A DNA stretch of 64,000 bases from Treponema_C sp050937815 (GCF_050937815.1 NZ_JACDIJ010000001.1:620001-684000), one strand, 5' to 3'. Positions 1 through 8,055 are shown, counted from the first letter of the stretch. The notes: generated by a model not told the origin, from the letters alone. Translations and numbers: made by a program.

Positions 1-458
1 TTATATTGGCAGTCCAAGAAATGCAAAGCTGAACAGCCCTGCACGTTAAGCGATATCAATTGATTATCATTGCAGTACAAAGACTGCAAAGCCGAACAGC
101 CCTGTACATTAAGCGCCGCCAATTGATTATTTTGGCAGTTCAACTGCATAATTTTACCCTTCAGCACCACCTTAGTGCCTGAAGCGTTTAAGACTATCCC
201 ACTATTGTTCGGAATGAAAGTTTGAGTACAGCCTTCAACATTAACAGGCAAAGAGTCGGCCGTTACAACTCCAATATAAATGTTTTTTTTGTCGGGACTT
301 AAAATCAGCGAAGCCCCGCCTTCCACATAGGGAGCGCTTATCGTTCCGGGACCGGAGGAAGCATTCTCCCCTTCCAGCATACTTTGCAAAAAGGGATTTT
401 TACAGGAAACCGTTGTAAAAACCGCAGCTAAAACAACAAAAATCAATATTTTTTTCAT
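1..458 (-). CDS. Leucine-rich-repeat lipoprotein, TpLRR type (3' end outside window)
   Basis: Starts at ATG 458 after a GGGGAG ribosome site and runs off the left edge (152 codons visible). Residues 1-20 form a lipoprotein signal with a VSC lipobox, so the protein is probably tethered to a membrane. After a linker of about 80 residues come repeats of the form N-x-L-x-x-L-N-V-x-x-C-S-A-L-x-x-L-x-C, the treponemal LRR pattern, a family linked to surface adhesion or protein binding. The first 36 residues are almost identical to those of the next two genes, although the downstream domains differ. The start lies 11 nt after the stop of the upstream SUMF1-type gene, so the two are probably co-transcribed. 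The function of the individual protein is inferred from family only. Confidence 0.8.
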   Translation of the reverse strand, partial: MKKILIFVVLAAVFTTVSCKNPFLQSMLEGENASSGPGTISAPYVEGGASLILSPDKKNIYIGVVTADSLPVNVEGCTQTFIPNNSGIVLNASGTKVVLKGKIMQLNCQNNQLAALNVQGCSALQSLYCNDNQLISLNVQGCSALHFLDCQY

Positions 459-469
459 AGCTTACTCCC

Positions 470-1567
470 CTAGGGGCGGCACGCCAAGCGGAAGCCAAAA
501 TCACCGTCAACATTGCTTGGATGACAGACAAGCCGCATTCCTACTACGCATAAGATAGAATCGTTGACCCAGCTGCCGCCGCGCCACACACGACCGCCGC
601 CCGACACGGGACCCGTAGGATCCGTATCTGTACCGGCTGTTACTATACCGTACCAATCCCAGCACCATTCCCAGACGTTTCCGCTCATATCCTTTAAGCC
701 TAGATAATTACCCCTTTTTCCTCCTACAGGATGAGTTTCAAAGTTTGAATTCACCTTATACCATGCTACCGTATTCATTTCGGCCGAATCGTTCAAATCA
801 CCTTTTGTCCCGCTTGCACTGTTCAGTTTTGTAAGCCAAACATCTCCGTATAGCTCGGCATTAGTGCTGTCGCTTCCCTGCCAGCGGGCTGCATATTCCC
901 ATTCGGCTTCGGTCGGAAGTCTGTATCCTTTTTTGCTCTTGTCAAAATAAGCGGCATCACAATCGGTTTCATTGTTTGAATCTTTTAATACCACCGCATG
1001 ATTATCCTTTTTTCGGTATATACATTCGGCATCCGAACCGTTTACCATCTCTGTATAGGCATTGCACCAAATTATACAATCCCGCCAATTGATATGAGTT
1101 ACAGGTTTATTCTTACCCTCTGCTGTAGGCGGTCCTCCTTCAGTACTATGACTTCCTTCTCTTCCCGCATTGGCAAAAACATACCCCTTGTTATTGTCAT
1201 AATTCCATTTGCGCACCTTATACCACAGCTCATAGGTTACCTCCGTTTTTCCTATCATAAAGGGACTGAGTTTTACACTTCTACCTGCACGGAAAACACC
1301 TTTCCAATCCTCAGTTGCACCGGGTAAGCCGTATGTCGGATTATGGCCTATAATACCGTTTAAAGGCGGGGTTATTTTTACGAAGTATCCGGCATCTTCA
1401 AAAAAGCCCACATAGGGGTTTTGCGGATTTTCCGTTCCGGGATTTTCGGTTACGGCATTCTCTATTCCGGCATTTTCCCCTTCCAGCATACTTTGCAAAA
1501 AGGGATTTTTACAGGCAGCCGTTGTAAAAACCGCAGCCAAAACAACAAAAATCAATATTTTTTTCAT
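470..1567 (-). CDS. SUMF1/formylglycine-generating-enzyme-fold lipoprotein with variable C-terminus
   Basis: Predicted lipoprotein of 365 residues (signal 1-19, lipobox AAC). Residues from about 95 to the end match the FGE-sulfatase/SUMF1 family: IGKTEVTYELWY, a GYRLPTEAEWEYAAR block, MSGNVWEWCWDWYG, RGGSW and the GFRLACRP end. This fold is a C-type-lectin-like scaffold; many bacterial members are surface binding proteins, not sulfatase-activating enzymes, and I see no sulfatase nearby. The 24 codons between RGGSW and GFR (497-568) differ almost completely from the neighbouring paralogue at 1579-2579 and nearly all end in a pyrimidine. SD GGGGAG lies 6 nt before ATG 1567. Gene order and spacing (stop, SD, next ATG) are identical on both sides, so the genes arose by tandem duplication. 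Confidence 0.88.
   Translation of the reverse strand: MKKILIFVVLAAVFTTAACKNPFLQSMLEGENAGIENAVTENPGTENPQNPYVGFFEDAGYFVKITPPLNGIIGHNPTYGLPGATEDWKGVFRAGRSVKLSPFMIGKTEVTYELWYKVRKWNYDNNKGYVFANAGREGSHSTEGGPPTAEGKNKPVTHINWRDCIIWCNAYTEMVNGSDAECIYRKKDNHAVVLKDSNNETDCDAAYFDKSKKGYRLPTEAEWEYAARWQGSDSTNAELYGDVWLTKLNSASGTKGDLNDSAEMNTVAWYKVNSNFETHPVGGKRGNYLGLKDMSGNVWEWCWDWYGIVTAGTDTDPTGPVSGGGRVWRGGSWVNDSILCVVGMRLVCHPSNVDGDFGFRLACRP
497..568 (-). other. Putative hypervariable region of the SUMF1-fold protein
   Basis: Twenty-four codons between the conserved RGGSW and GFRLACRP motifs. From the cysteine onward 17 codons align without gaps to codons 1606-1656 of the pseudogene copy; three residues (V, G, R) are the same and fourteen differ, while flanking sequence is nearly identical. 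Most variable codons end in C or T, as expected if they derive from AAY template codons altered at positions one and two. This is the position of the variable region in the Treponema TvpA family. Confidence 0.45.
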
Positions 1568-1578
1568 AGCTTACTCCC

Positions 1579-2579
1579 CTAGGGGCGGCACGCCAAGCGG
1601 AAGCCGAGGTAGTCGCACCAGGTATGGGCGGAGGTATAGCCCCGCCTGCCTACAAGGCAGGTGATTGCTATGATGTTGATGTCGCCGGTATTATGATTAT
1701 TCCCAAAATGTCCGAAGCCGATCCAGCTGCCGCCGCGTTCAATACGGGAACCGGATACTGCACCTTCAGGGTCAGTAACCTCACCTGTTGCTATAGTATA
1801 CCTCCCATCAAAACACTATTCCCTGACATTTCCGGACATATCTTTAAGACCCAGCGCATTCGCAGCCTTGCTTCCAACCACAGCTGTCTTTGTTGGCGCA
1901 GACGTTTGATTTACCCAGCCAGTTCCATTCCACCAAACGCCACACACAGCCACCCTGTTAAGCTCATCCCTTAAACTCTCCCAGCTTTCGCCTTCGGGTA
2001 AGGGAAGACCTTGAAAACCTATAGGCTTTTTCATACCGCTTGCGCTCCAAAGCTTTGTCAAATATACGTCTCCGTACTTGTCGGCATTTGTGCTGTTGCT
2101 TCCCTGCCAGCGGGCTGCATATTCCCACTCGGCTTCGGTCGGAAGCCTGTATCCTTTTTTGCTTTGATCAAAATAAGCGGCATCACAATCGGTTGCATTG
2201 CTTGAATTTCTTAATACCTCATCATGATTATCTTTTTTTCGGTATACACATTCGGCATCCGAACCGTTTACCATCTCTGTATAGGCATTGCACCAAATTA
2301 TACAATCCCGCCAATTGATATGAGTTACAGGCTCTTTTTTACCCGATTCGGTGGGTTCTCCGTAATAACCATGACTTCCTTCTCTTCCCGCATTGACAAA
2401 AACATATCCCTTGCTATGGTCATCATTCCATTTGCGTACCTTATACCACAGCTCATAGGTTACCTCCGTTTTTCCTATCCGGCATTTTCCCCTTCCAGCA
2501 TACTTTGCAAAAAGGGATTTTTACAGGAAACCGTTGTAAAAACCGCAGCAAAAACAACAAAAATCAATATTTTTTTCAT
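1579..2579 (-). pseudogene. Broken SUMF1-fold lipoprotein paralogue
   Basis: Starts at ATG 2579 (SD AAGGAG) with the same lipoprotein leader as its two neighbours, then breaks twice. At about 2498-2501 roughly 230 bp present in the intact paralogue are missing; GENAG is joined directly to the codons for IGKTEV, out of frame, giving an immediate TAG. The SUMF1 reading frame continues to 1816, where MSGNVWEW has become MSGNVRE followed by TAG in place of a tryptophan codon. Beyond that the frame is open to GFRLACRP and TAG at 1579. The C-terminal variable stretch (1606-1722, 39 codons) is longer than in the intact copy and fully different in sequence. The piece 1816-2274 is an open frame but lacks a signal and its end. 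It could serve as a sequence donor. Confidence 0.85.
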
Positions 2580-2590
2580 ACAAATCTCCT

Positions 2591-2690
2591 TCAACATTCA
2601 GCATTCGAACTTTGTCATTCGCCATTCGAACTTCGAACCTCGCCCTTCGACATTCGAACTTTGACCTTCGACCTTCGTCATTTCCTACTT
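2591..2690. repeat. Degenerate heptanucleotide satellite, block 1
   Basis: Imperfect tandem copies of a 7-bp unit, + strand consensus NCMTTYG (for example ACATTCG, TCATTCG, CCATTCG, ACCTTCG). The block lies between the SUMF1 pseudogene start and the four-helix-bundle gene and overlaps the last codons of the latter. Two larger blocks at 3045-3144 and 4191-4419 use the same unit in the same orientation. Confidence 0.8.
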
Positions 2691-3028
2691 CTTGCAGTTT
2701 TTTTACTTGAAATTATAATTGCCAATATTTCCTGCATTTCTTTATATAAAGGTCTTATTTCTTCTTCATATTCGGATTTTAACTCTAATATTATTTCAAA
2801 CCAATACAGAGTTTCATCCGCTTCTTCTTCTACAATTCCCAATTTTGCGATAAATTCTGCCTTTGACCTTGCACGGCAGGCAGCACGATAGTTTGCTCCG
2901 ACCGATGTTGCTGAACGCATTATTTGCTTTTCAATCACAAAATATTTTGTTTCCTTCGCAAATTTTTCACAAAATCGAATAATATCAACCGCTAATTTTT
3001 TTGTTCTATCCTTAATATTCTCAGCCAA
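2678..3028 (-). CDS. Four-helix-bundle protein, S23/23S rRNA intervening-sequence (IVP) family
   Basis: The 116-residue product has the family signature, with IMRSATSVGANYRAACRARS followed directly by KAEFIAKLGIVEEEADETLYW. I place the start at TTG 3028, directly after a GGGGGGAG ribosome site; an upstream ATG at 3115 would add 29 residues encoded by heptamer satellite DNA. Members occur inside 23S rRNA intervening sequences and singly in many genomes. The accessory protein Avd of diversity-generating retroelements is a related four-helix bundle, which matters because SUMF1-fold genes with variable ends follow on the same strand. No rRNA is present here. The gene is bounded on both sides by heptamer satellite blocks, so gene plus repeats may have moved together. 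Its function is unknown. Confidence 0.82.
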   Translation of the reverse strand: MAENIKDRTKKLAVDIIRFCEKFAKETKYFVIEKQIMRSATSVGANYRAACRARSKAEFIAKLGIVEEEADETLYWFEIILELKSEYEEEIRPLYKEMQEILAIIISSKKTARSRK

Positions 3029-3044
3029 ACTCCCCCCTTTTAAA

Positions 3045-3144
3045 AGGTCAAAGGTCAAATTGAACTTCGCCCTTTGCACTTCGCACCTCGACATTCGAAC
3101 TTCGACATTTGACATTCGTCATTCGCCATTCGACATTTGACCTT
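3045..3144. repeat. Degenerate heptanucleotide satellite, block 2
   Basis: Same 7-bp unit and orientation as the block at 2591-2690. It lies upstream of the four-helix-bundle start codon and runs to the stop codon of the next gene (3147). Together the two blocks flank the small gene. Confidence 0.8.
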
Positions 3145-3146
3145 CA

Positions 3147-4128
3147 TCAATCCCCGAACCGTATTCCTCCTGCAAGGCCTACAGCCCATACTACCGGATA
3201 GCCGCCGCGTATATAGGGTTCTATAAAAAAGTTGTTTATTGTCCGGCGGTATCCGAAAGAAGCTTGTCCCAAACCGAATATAAGCGGGTTGCCCGCTTTT
3301 TTATGTTCGCTGTAACTTAAAACTGCGCCGCCTTCGGCTTGAATAAAAAAGCCCGAATCTTTGTGTGGTTTTGAGGCAAAATCGTAAAAGTTCCAACGAA
3401 ACAACAGAGCGGTATCGAACAGGTGATGTTTGTTAAAATCGTGCGAATACAGCGCCTTTACCCCTGCGGAAAAGTTTCCGAGCTTTACATCGAACGGCAG
3501 GACAAAAAGGGCGTACATGCCCGTTCCGGAGGCGGGATTTACAGGGCTGTTCATATTCGCTTCGGCTAAAAAGGCGAGCGACCATGCAAACCTTTTCGGG
3601 GCGCCCGCGGCAAAGGAAAAGGCGGGTGTATCTTGAACGGTTTTGCCGGGCCTTTTTTCGGTATTTTTTTCCGAAGCGTCAACCGGGCTTTTTGGTTCCG
3701 CAGCGGGGGCGCTTTCGGAAACCTTTTTTGGTTCCGGCATTGTTTGTACCTTTTCGCTGTCGGCGCTTTTTTCGAAACCGGCCGCAGGTCTAACCTGTTC
3801 TGCAGACGTTTTTTTGACCGACGGACTTTTTGCAGCCGGAACTTTCGCTGCAGGATTTTTTGCCTGCGGAACTTTTTTTTGCAGGCGGCGGATTCGATTC
3901 GGCAGTTTTCGACATATCACGGGCGGAAAAAGGCGGAAGGGGCTTCAAAGGTTCTTGCTGCAGCAGGGAAACATCGGCGGATTTTTTTTCCGCATTTTGA
4001 ACAGCTGCAGGCGGCTGTACTTGCAATTCGCGGTTTTTTACCGTTTTATTATACAGCCACAGTCCGGCACTTGCAGTACCGGCACAGACGAAAACAAACA
4101 CTGCCGTTTTTACAATATTTGTATTCAT
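3147..4128 (-). pseudogene. Frameshifted (possibly phase-variable) signal-anchored protein with outer-membrane-type C-terminal domain
   Basis: Two overlapping reading frames together make one sensible protein. The first (4128 to 3790) encodes an N-terminal hydrophobic segment (residues 6-25) and a Pro/Ala/Lys/Glu-rich linker. The second (to 3147) continues the Lys/Ala/Pro-rich linker and then a C-terminal domain of about 150 residues with alternating hydrophobic and aromatic residues (FAWSLAFLAEANMN, VKALYSHDF, GFFIQAEGGAVLS, ending AVGLAGGIRFGD), like a small outer-membrane beta-barrel. The frames switch at a run of eight A on the coding strand (3873-3880). Seven A would join them in frame, so one-base slippage would turn expression on or off. 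The piece after the run in frame one becomes Cys-rich and stops. A sequencing error is also possible. No ribosome site is seen; a promoter lies directly upstream. Confidence 0.72.
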
Positions 4129-4133
4129 ATGTT

Positions 4134-4163
4134 ATTGTACCGAATGCCTTTTGCAAGTGTCAA
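4134..4163 (-). promoter_or_regulatory. Promoter with start codon at the transcription start (leaderless type)
   Basis: TTGACA (4163 to 4158), an 18-nt spacer, TACAAT (4139 to 4134), then 5 nt and ATG 4128. No Shine-Dalgarno sequence fits between. Transcription should begin at or next to the start codon. Confidence 0.6.
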
Positions 4164-4190
4164 TAGACACATTGCCGCTTTTTGTTATTT

Positions 4191-4419
4191 TCCCATTCGA
4201 ACCTCGCCATTCGACCTTCGACCTTCGACCTTCGACCTTCGACCTTCGACATTTGACATTCGTCATTCGCCATTTGACATTCGACACTCAGCATTCGACC
4301 TTCGCCCTTCGACATTCGTCATTCGCCATTCGACCTTCGACATTTGTCCTTCGACCTTCGACCTTCGACATTCGTCATTCGTCATTCGCCATTTGACATT
4401 CAGCATTCGGCATTTGCAC
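4191..4419. repeat. Degenerate heptanucleotide satellite, block 3 (largest)
   Basis: About 230 bp of tandem 7-bp units of the forms ACCTTCG, ACATTCG, TCATTCG, CCATTCG and ACATTTG. This fills the whole gap of about 320 bp between the gene starting at 4128 and the lipoprotein ending at 4449. Since seven is not a multiple of three, the array is open in several frames (Ser-Thr-Phe-Asp-Leu-Arg type heptapeptides), and it is the source of long false ORFs on the + strand. I see no gene here. Confidence 0.85.
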
Positions 4420-4448
4420 ACAACGGCCCTTATATCGGGAACTCTCGG

Positions 4449-5780
4449 CTAGTCATCCCATTCAGTATACCACTCGGCAGAATCGGTATCCGTAAAACTT
4501 ACCGAATTTGTGCGTATGTTAAGAGCGGCTATGCGGTTGCGGTCCTCAAAATCGAAAGAAAGGTGACCGTCGGGGTCAAAACCGAATTCCGCATCAAAGC
4601 CGTCGTCGGCTATGTAGATATTGTCCTCGTCAAAGCCGATTACCTTTACCGCCCCGTAAAAGTTTTTGGAATAATCATAACTCGTTTCAAGTATATGAGA
4701 GTGGGTATTTATACTCGGGTCGGTAAAACCGATTTTTACCGGATTTTCCCCCAAATCGTTTATATTATAGCGCACAACGCCGCCGAAAGCATAAAAAGTG
4801 TGATTGCCGACTTTATACCCTGTCTTAAAAAGTACATAGGCATAATCACCGCGCATAAAAAGATCGGTTACTTCCGAGTCTTGGCAGCCTCTGATGTTCA
4901 TATCATTTTGAATCTCAATAGAAGATTCAACTGTACTGTCAATAGTTTTGACATAGATTTTAGGAGGATTAAAAGCAGTTTTTCCTATCCATGCAATACG
5001 ATTATTATCTATTGCCGCCGAACCTTTAAAATGGCTGAGGTTTGCTACCGGAGAAGGGTCAACCGAGTTTCCTGCTGCTTTATGAACACTACCGTTTTGG
5101 GTCACAACATAAAATTCACCCTTTGTAAAATCATTCATAAATGCCGAATGACCGGCAAATCCCGAGGGAACAGATATAGATTCAGGACCGTCCCCCTCGC
5201 TTGTATAGCGGCCAATTTTATCGGAAGGCGACTTATATCCAACATACAGTCTACCCAAACTGTCGCGGGCAAAGATATGCCTTCCAGCGATTGATTGAGG
5301 CACATTAACTGATTTCCCGTCCATGTAGAGGGTTAAGTCGTAAGTGTATAGAGCAGCTCCTACTTTAGTCTGCGTAAACAACAGTTTGTTTAAGCCGGAT
5401 ATCTTTTTATTTAATTTGACGCTGACGGCATTTGCGCCTTCTTCTACCCGGTGCGTAACAAAGCCCGACCATATACCCGACGGATTATAGGCGGATACCT
5501 TTATGCGCACCGTATCGCCGACGGGAAGGTTTAAACTGACGTTTTTAGGCGCTTGCGGCGGCAATTCCGTAATCGAATAACCGCTAAGTGCTCCTTCGGC
5601 TTCGATTTTTATGTATGCGCTTGAAAGCACCGGAAGAGAATTCGAATCCAAGGCACGTTCAAGCGGTGAAGAAGCGCCGAAATCGATTTGTACCGCTGCA
5701 AAATCTTTTTTTATCCCGAAATTACAGGCTAAAAAAAGTATCGAACATAAACTTATACACCATACACAGAGTTTTTTCAT
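4449..5780 (-). CDS. Predicted lipoprotein, beta-propeller-like, function unknown
   Basis: 443 residues. Signal peptide 1-19 with lipobox LFLAC; SD GGAGG precedes ATG 5780. Residues 30-125 resemble a bacterial Ig-like or carbohydrate-type beta domain (AYIKIEAEGALSGYSI, VGDTVRIKVSAYNP). The rest is a series of beta-rich segments reading like a WD/Kelch-like propeller (SLGRLYVGYKSPSD, KGEFYVVTQNGSVHKA, NNRIAWIGK, DNIYIADDG). Many treponemal lipoproteins share this plan of signal, Ig-like module and propeller. The gene stands alone: satellite DNA follows it and the ribosomal operon terminator lies upstream. I do not recognise a named family. Confidence 0.82.
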   Translation of the reverse strand: MKKLCVWCISLCSILFLACNFGIKKDFAAVQIDFGASSPLERALDSNSLPVLSSAYIKIEAEGALSGYSITELPPQAPKNVSLNLPVGDTVRIKVSAYNPSGIWSGFVTHRVEEGANAVSVKLNKKISGLNKLLFTQTKVGAALYTYDLTLYMDGKSVNVPQSIAGRHIFARDSLGRLYVGYKSPSDKIGRYTSEGDGPESISVPSGFAGHSAFMNDFTKGEFYVVTQNGSVHKAAGNSVDPSPVANLSHFKGSAAIDNNRIAWIGKTAFNPPKIYVKTIDSTVESSIEIQNDMNIRGCQDSEVTDLFMRGDYAYVLFKTGYKVGNHTFYAFGGVVRYNINDLGENPVKIGFTDPSINTHSHILETSYDYSKNFYGAVKVIGFDEDNIYIADDGFDAEFGFDPDGHLSFDFEDRNRIAALNIRTNSVSFTDTDSAEWYTEWDD

Positions 5781-5881
5781 AGCAGCCTCCTATGCGGGAG
5801 CGGGCTTCAATATAAGTACAAAAACCCCACGCTTTATATTATACACGATCTTTTGGGGAAAAACAATATTAAAAGAAAAAC

Positions 5882-5942
5882 AAAAAAACCGCAGCATGTG
5901 TAAAAAGACTTTTTCTGTCAGCCCGTACACCTGTCTGCGGTT
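5882..5942 (-). terminator. Rho-independent terminator of the rpsP-rplS operon
   Basis: Read on the minus strand, AACCGCAG (5942 to 5935) pairs with CTGCGGTT (5894 to 5887) and is followed by a run of T. The sequence between the arms can form a further internal hairpin. It lies about 40 nt after the rplS stop codon. Confidence 0.75.
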
Positions 5943-5981
5943 ATGATTTTGAGTTTATAAAAGCGGTTTCCCGCCGGTATT

Positions 5982-6383
5982 TTAACTTTCGGCTGCGTTT
6001 GTTTCGGCAGCAGGTTTGGCAGGGGCGGCTTTATCGGATTTTTTAACGATAAGCTCGCGTATTTTGGCAGCTTTACCGACTTTACCGCGGATATAGTAGA
6101 GTTTTGAGCGGCGCACCCGGCCGGGACGCATCAATTCCACTTTTACAATACGGGGGGAATACAGGGGAAACACCCGTTCAACACCGACACCGTACGAATT
6201 TTTACGAACGGTAAAGGTACGCCTGACTCCCGAATTCTTAAAGCAGATTACCAAACCTTCGTATACTTGTACACGTTCGTTTTTTCCTTCAATAATTTTA
6301 AAGTGAACTTTTACCGTATCGCCCACATTAAAAGATGCAACTTCCCGTTTTTGGGATTCTTCAATCGTTTTTATTACATCCAT
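5982..6383 (-). CDS. rplS: 50S ribosomal protein L19
   Basis: The N-terminal 110 residues match L19: VGDTVKVHFKIIEGKNERVQ, FTVRKNSYGVGVERVFPLYS, RPGRVRRSKLYYIRGKVGKA. L19 sits at the interface of the 30S and 50S subunits. The C-terminus is extended by a Lys/Ala-rich tail (KKSDKAAPAKPAAETNAAES). ATG 6383 follows AAGGAG by 6 nt; a GTG one codon earlier is less likely. The start lies inside the 3' end of trmD (about 23 nt overlap), which points to translational coupling. Last gene of the rpsP-khpA-rimM-trmD-rplS operon. Confidence 0.97.
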   Translation of the reverse strand: MDVIKTIEESQKREVASFNVGDTVKVHFKIIEGKNERVQVYEGLVICFKNSGVRRTFTVRKNSYGVGVERVFPLYSPRIVKVELMRPGRVRRSKLYYIRGKVGKAAKIRELIVKKSDKAAPAKPAAETNAAES

Positions 6384-7185
6384 CACAATCTCCTTGTATC
6401 CGTGTTATTTCGGCAACACAGTTTTCGGTTTCGGTTTCGAGCAATCCCGCTTCGCGTGCCGCCCATATCATATCGGGGCGTACCGCCAATGTTTTGGCCA
6501 CTCGTTTTTTCAAACGCCATAAGCGTATCCGTTCATGATTGCCGGACAGCAAAACCTCAGGAACTTTCATGCCGTCAAACACTTCCGGTTTTGTATATTG
6601 GGGATATTCCAATAAACCGCCGGAAAAACTTTCTTCCGCAAGGCTTTCGGCGGATATAACGCCGTCAACCAAACGATACACGGCGTCAATAACAACTTCG
6701 GCCGCTATTTCACCGGAAGACAAAACAAAATCTCCTACGGAGATTTCATCGTCTACCCATTTGTCGATTATCCGCTGGTCGATACCTTCATACCGGCCGC
6801 AAATAAACACCAGTTTTTTTTCGCGGCTTAATTCGGCCGCCATTTTTTGAGTAAAGGGTTTGCCCGAAGGCGTTACATAAATAACGCGGGGCTCCCCTTC
6901 TTTGCGCTTCCGTACCTTTTTTTTTGCACCGCCGGCCGCTTGAGGCGCTTTACGCGTACCTAAAACCGACTGCAAGGCGCAATCAAGAGGACCGGGCAGC
7001 ATAAGCATACCGGCGCCTCCGCCGTAGGGAGTATCGTCACAGGTTTTGTGCTTATCGAAGGCAAAATCTCTTATATTTACCAGTTCGTAAGCAATAATTC
7101 CCTTTTGCACAGCTTTTGCCATAATGGAGCTTTCAAAAAAGCTGTGCACTATTTCGGGAAATAAGGTCAGCACATAAAATTTCAT
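6361..7185 (-). CDS. trmD: tRNA (guanine-37-N1)-methyltransferase
   Basis: TrmD transfers a methyl group from S-adenosylmethionine to N1 of G37 in tRNAs reading codons that start with C, which prevents +1 frameshifting. Conserved family motifs are present: the start MKFYVLTLFPEIV, DTPYGGGAGMLM, IFICGRYEGIDQR, and the knot region ISVGDFVLSSGE. The length (274 residues) is slightly above the usual 240-255 owing to a basic insert near residues 96-112 (AAGGAKKKVRKRKEGE). The order rimM-trmD-rplS is the common bacterial arrangement. Confidence 0.97.
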   Translation of the reverse strand: MKFYVLTLFPEIVHSFFESSIMAKAVQKGIIAYELVNIRDFAFDKHKTCDDTPYGGGAGMLMLPGPLDCALQSVLGTRKAPQAAGGAKKKVRKRKEGEPRVIYVTPSGKPFTQKMAAELSREKKLVFICGRYEGIDQRIIDKWVDDEISVGDFVLSSGEIAAEVVIDAVYRLVDGVISAESLAEESFSGGLLEYPQYTKPEVFDGMKVPEVLLSGNHERIRLWRLKKRVAKTLAVRPDMIWAAREAGLLETETENCVAEITRIQGDCDGCNKND

Positions 7186-7189
7186 CGTT

Positions 7190-7804
7190 TTACTCTAAAA
7201 TCCAGAGGTGCATAAGCTGAATGGTTCCGTGCTCAATATCAACCGTACCGATAAATTCCTTTTTAAAAGGAACCAAAACCGTCCGCGCTTTGTGCACGCC
7301 GGCTTTGTTTTTTTTATCCGTACAGGTGTACCCGGCATCCATGCTTTCGGAAACCGCAACCTCTAAAAGGTCGCCGGCTCCGCCTTCCAATATGCCCGTA
7401 ACAACTCCGGCAACTACCGGTTTTTCCGGTAATCCGGCTTCGGATTTTTGTTCCGCTTTTTCGCCCTTTGTATCCCAGTACAAAAGAGTACAGCCTTTTA
7501 AGTCTTCGGCATAGTACTCGTTTTCGTTAAGCGGACAAGCCATGCTCCGAGGCACTACAATCCGCCAAGAAGACAATTTTTTTGCATCTTCCGGAGAATC
7601 AATGCCTTTAAATTTCATTAAAAGACAGGACGTTCCGCTTTCTACGGATTCGACGGTATACGGTACCGCCTGTTCATCCTTCCTTAAAGTTACATCGGTC
7701 AGTTTAAAAAAATGTTCAACTTCGCCGGATGTACTTTCCACTTTTACCTTACCAGAAATACCGAACGGACTTCTGATAACTCCGATAATAAAATCTGCGG
7801 TCAT
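7190..7804 (-). CDS. rimM: 16S rRNA processing protein RimM
   Basis: RimM binds ribosomal protein S19 and helps mature the 3' domain of 16S rRNA. The start (IIGVIRSPFGISGKVKVES) and middle (LMKFKGIDSPEDAKKLSSWRI) are typical of the RimM N-domain; residues 98-204 hold the PRC-barrel (YYAEDLKGCTLLYW, VVAGVVTGILEGGAGDLLEV, VLVPFKKEFIGTVD). An insert of about 20 Lys/Glu-rich residues lies inside the barrel near residue 115. ATG 7804 overlaps the khpA stop codon (TGATG), so translation is coupled. Confidence 0.95.
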   Translation of the reverse strand: MTADFIIGVIRSPFGISGKVKVESTSGEVEHFFKLTDVTLRKDEQAVPYTVESVESGTSCLLMKFKGIDSPEDAKKLSSWRIVVPRSMACPLNENEYYAEDLKGCTLLYWDTKGEKAEQKSEAGLPEKPVVAGVVTGILEGGAGDLLEVAVSESMDAGYTCTDKKNKAGVHKARTVLVPFKKEFIGTVDIEHGTIQLMHLWILE

Positions 7805-8037
7805 CAGTCCAAAATATCAAGACTGTACCGTTTGCCGGATCTGCCGGCAGATGCGCTTAAAACAGTCCGCAATGCCTTTGCAATGCGTCCGTATTTACCG
7901 ATAACTTTACCGATATCGCCTTCGGCAACTTTTAATTGAATTACCGGACCGCGCTCTCCTTCCGTTTCTTCTACGGAAACCGCAGCGGGATCGTCGACCA
8001 GGGATTTTGCGATATATTCAATCAGGTCTTTTTCCAC
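7804..8037 (-). CDS. khpA: KH-domain RNA-binding protein KhpA (YlqC family)
   Basis: 77 residues, one KH domain with the GKVIGKYGRIAKALR loop (the GxxG motif that holds RNA). The family acts with KhpB/Jag in RNA binding and cell elongation in Firmicutes. The position between rpsP and rimM is conserved across many phyla. An SD GGAGG lies just before ATG 8037. Confidence 0.95.
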   Translation of the reverse strand: MEKDLIEYIAKSLVDDPAAVSVEETEGERGPVIQLKVAEGDIGKVIGKYGRIAKALRTVLSASAGRSGKRYSLDILD

Positions 8038-8055
8038 TTTGCGAACCTCCTGCGG

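Noticed and set aside
2678..3028. 23S rRNA intervening sequence
   Set aside because: The encoded protein belongs to the IVP family, but there is no rRNA sequence around it.
4191..4419. CRISPR array
   Set aside because: The repeat is a degenerate 7-bp tandem unit without spacers; no cas genes are present in the window.
3633..4452. Long overlapping + strand ORFs of 177, 269 and 81 codons
   Set aside because: They run through the heptamer satellite, which is open in several frames, and antisense to a real gene; no ribosome site or domain.
4344..5294. 316-codon + strand ORF
   Set aside because: It is antisense to the lipoprotein gene 4449-5780, which has a signal, lipobox and ribosome site.
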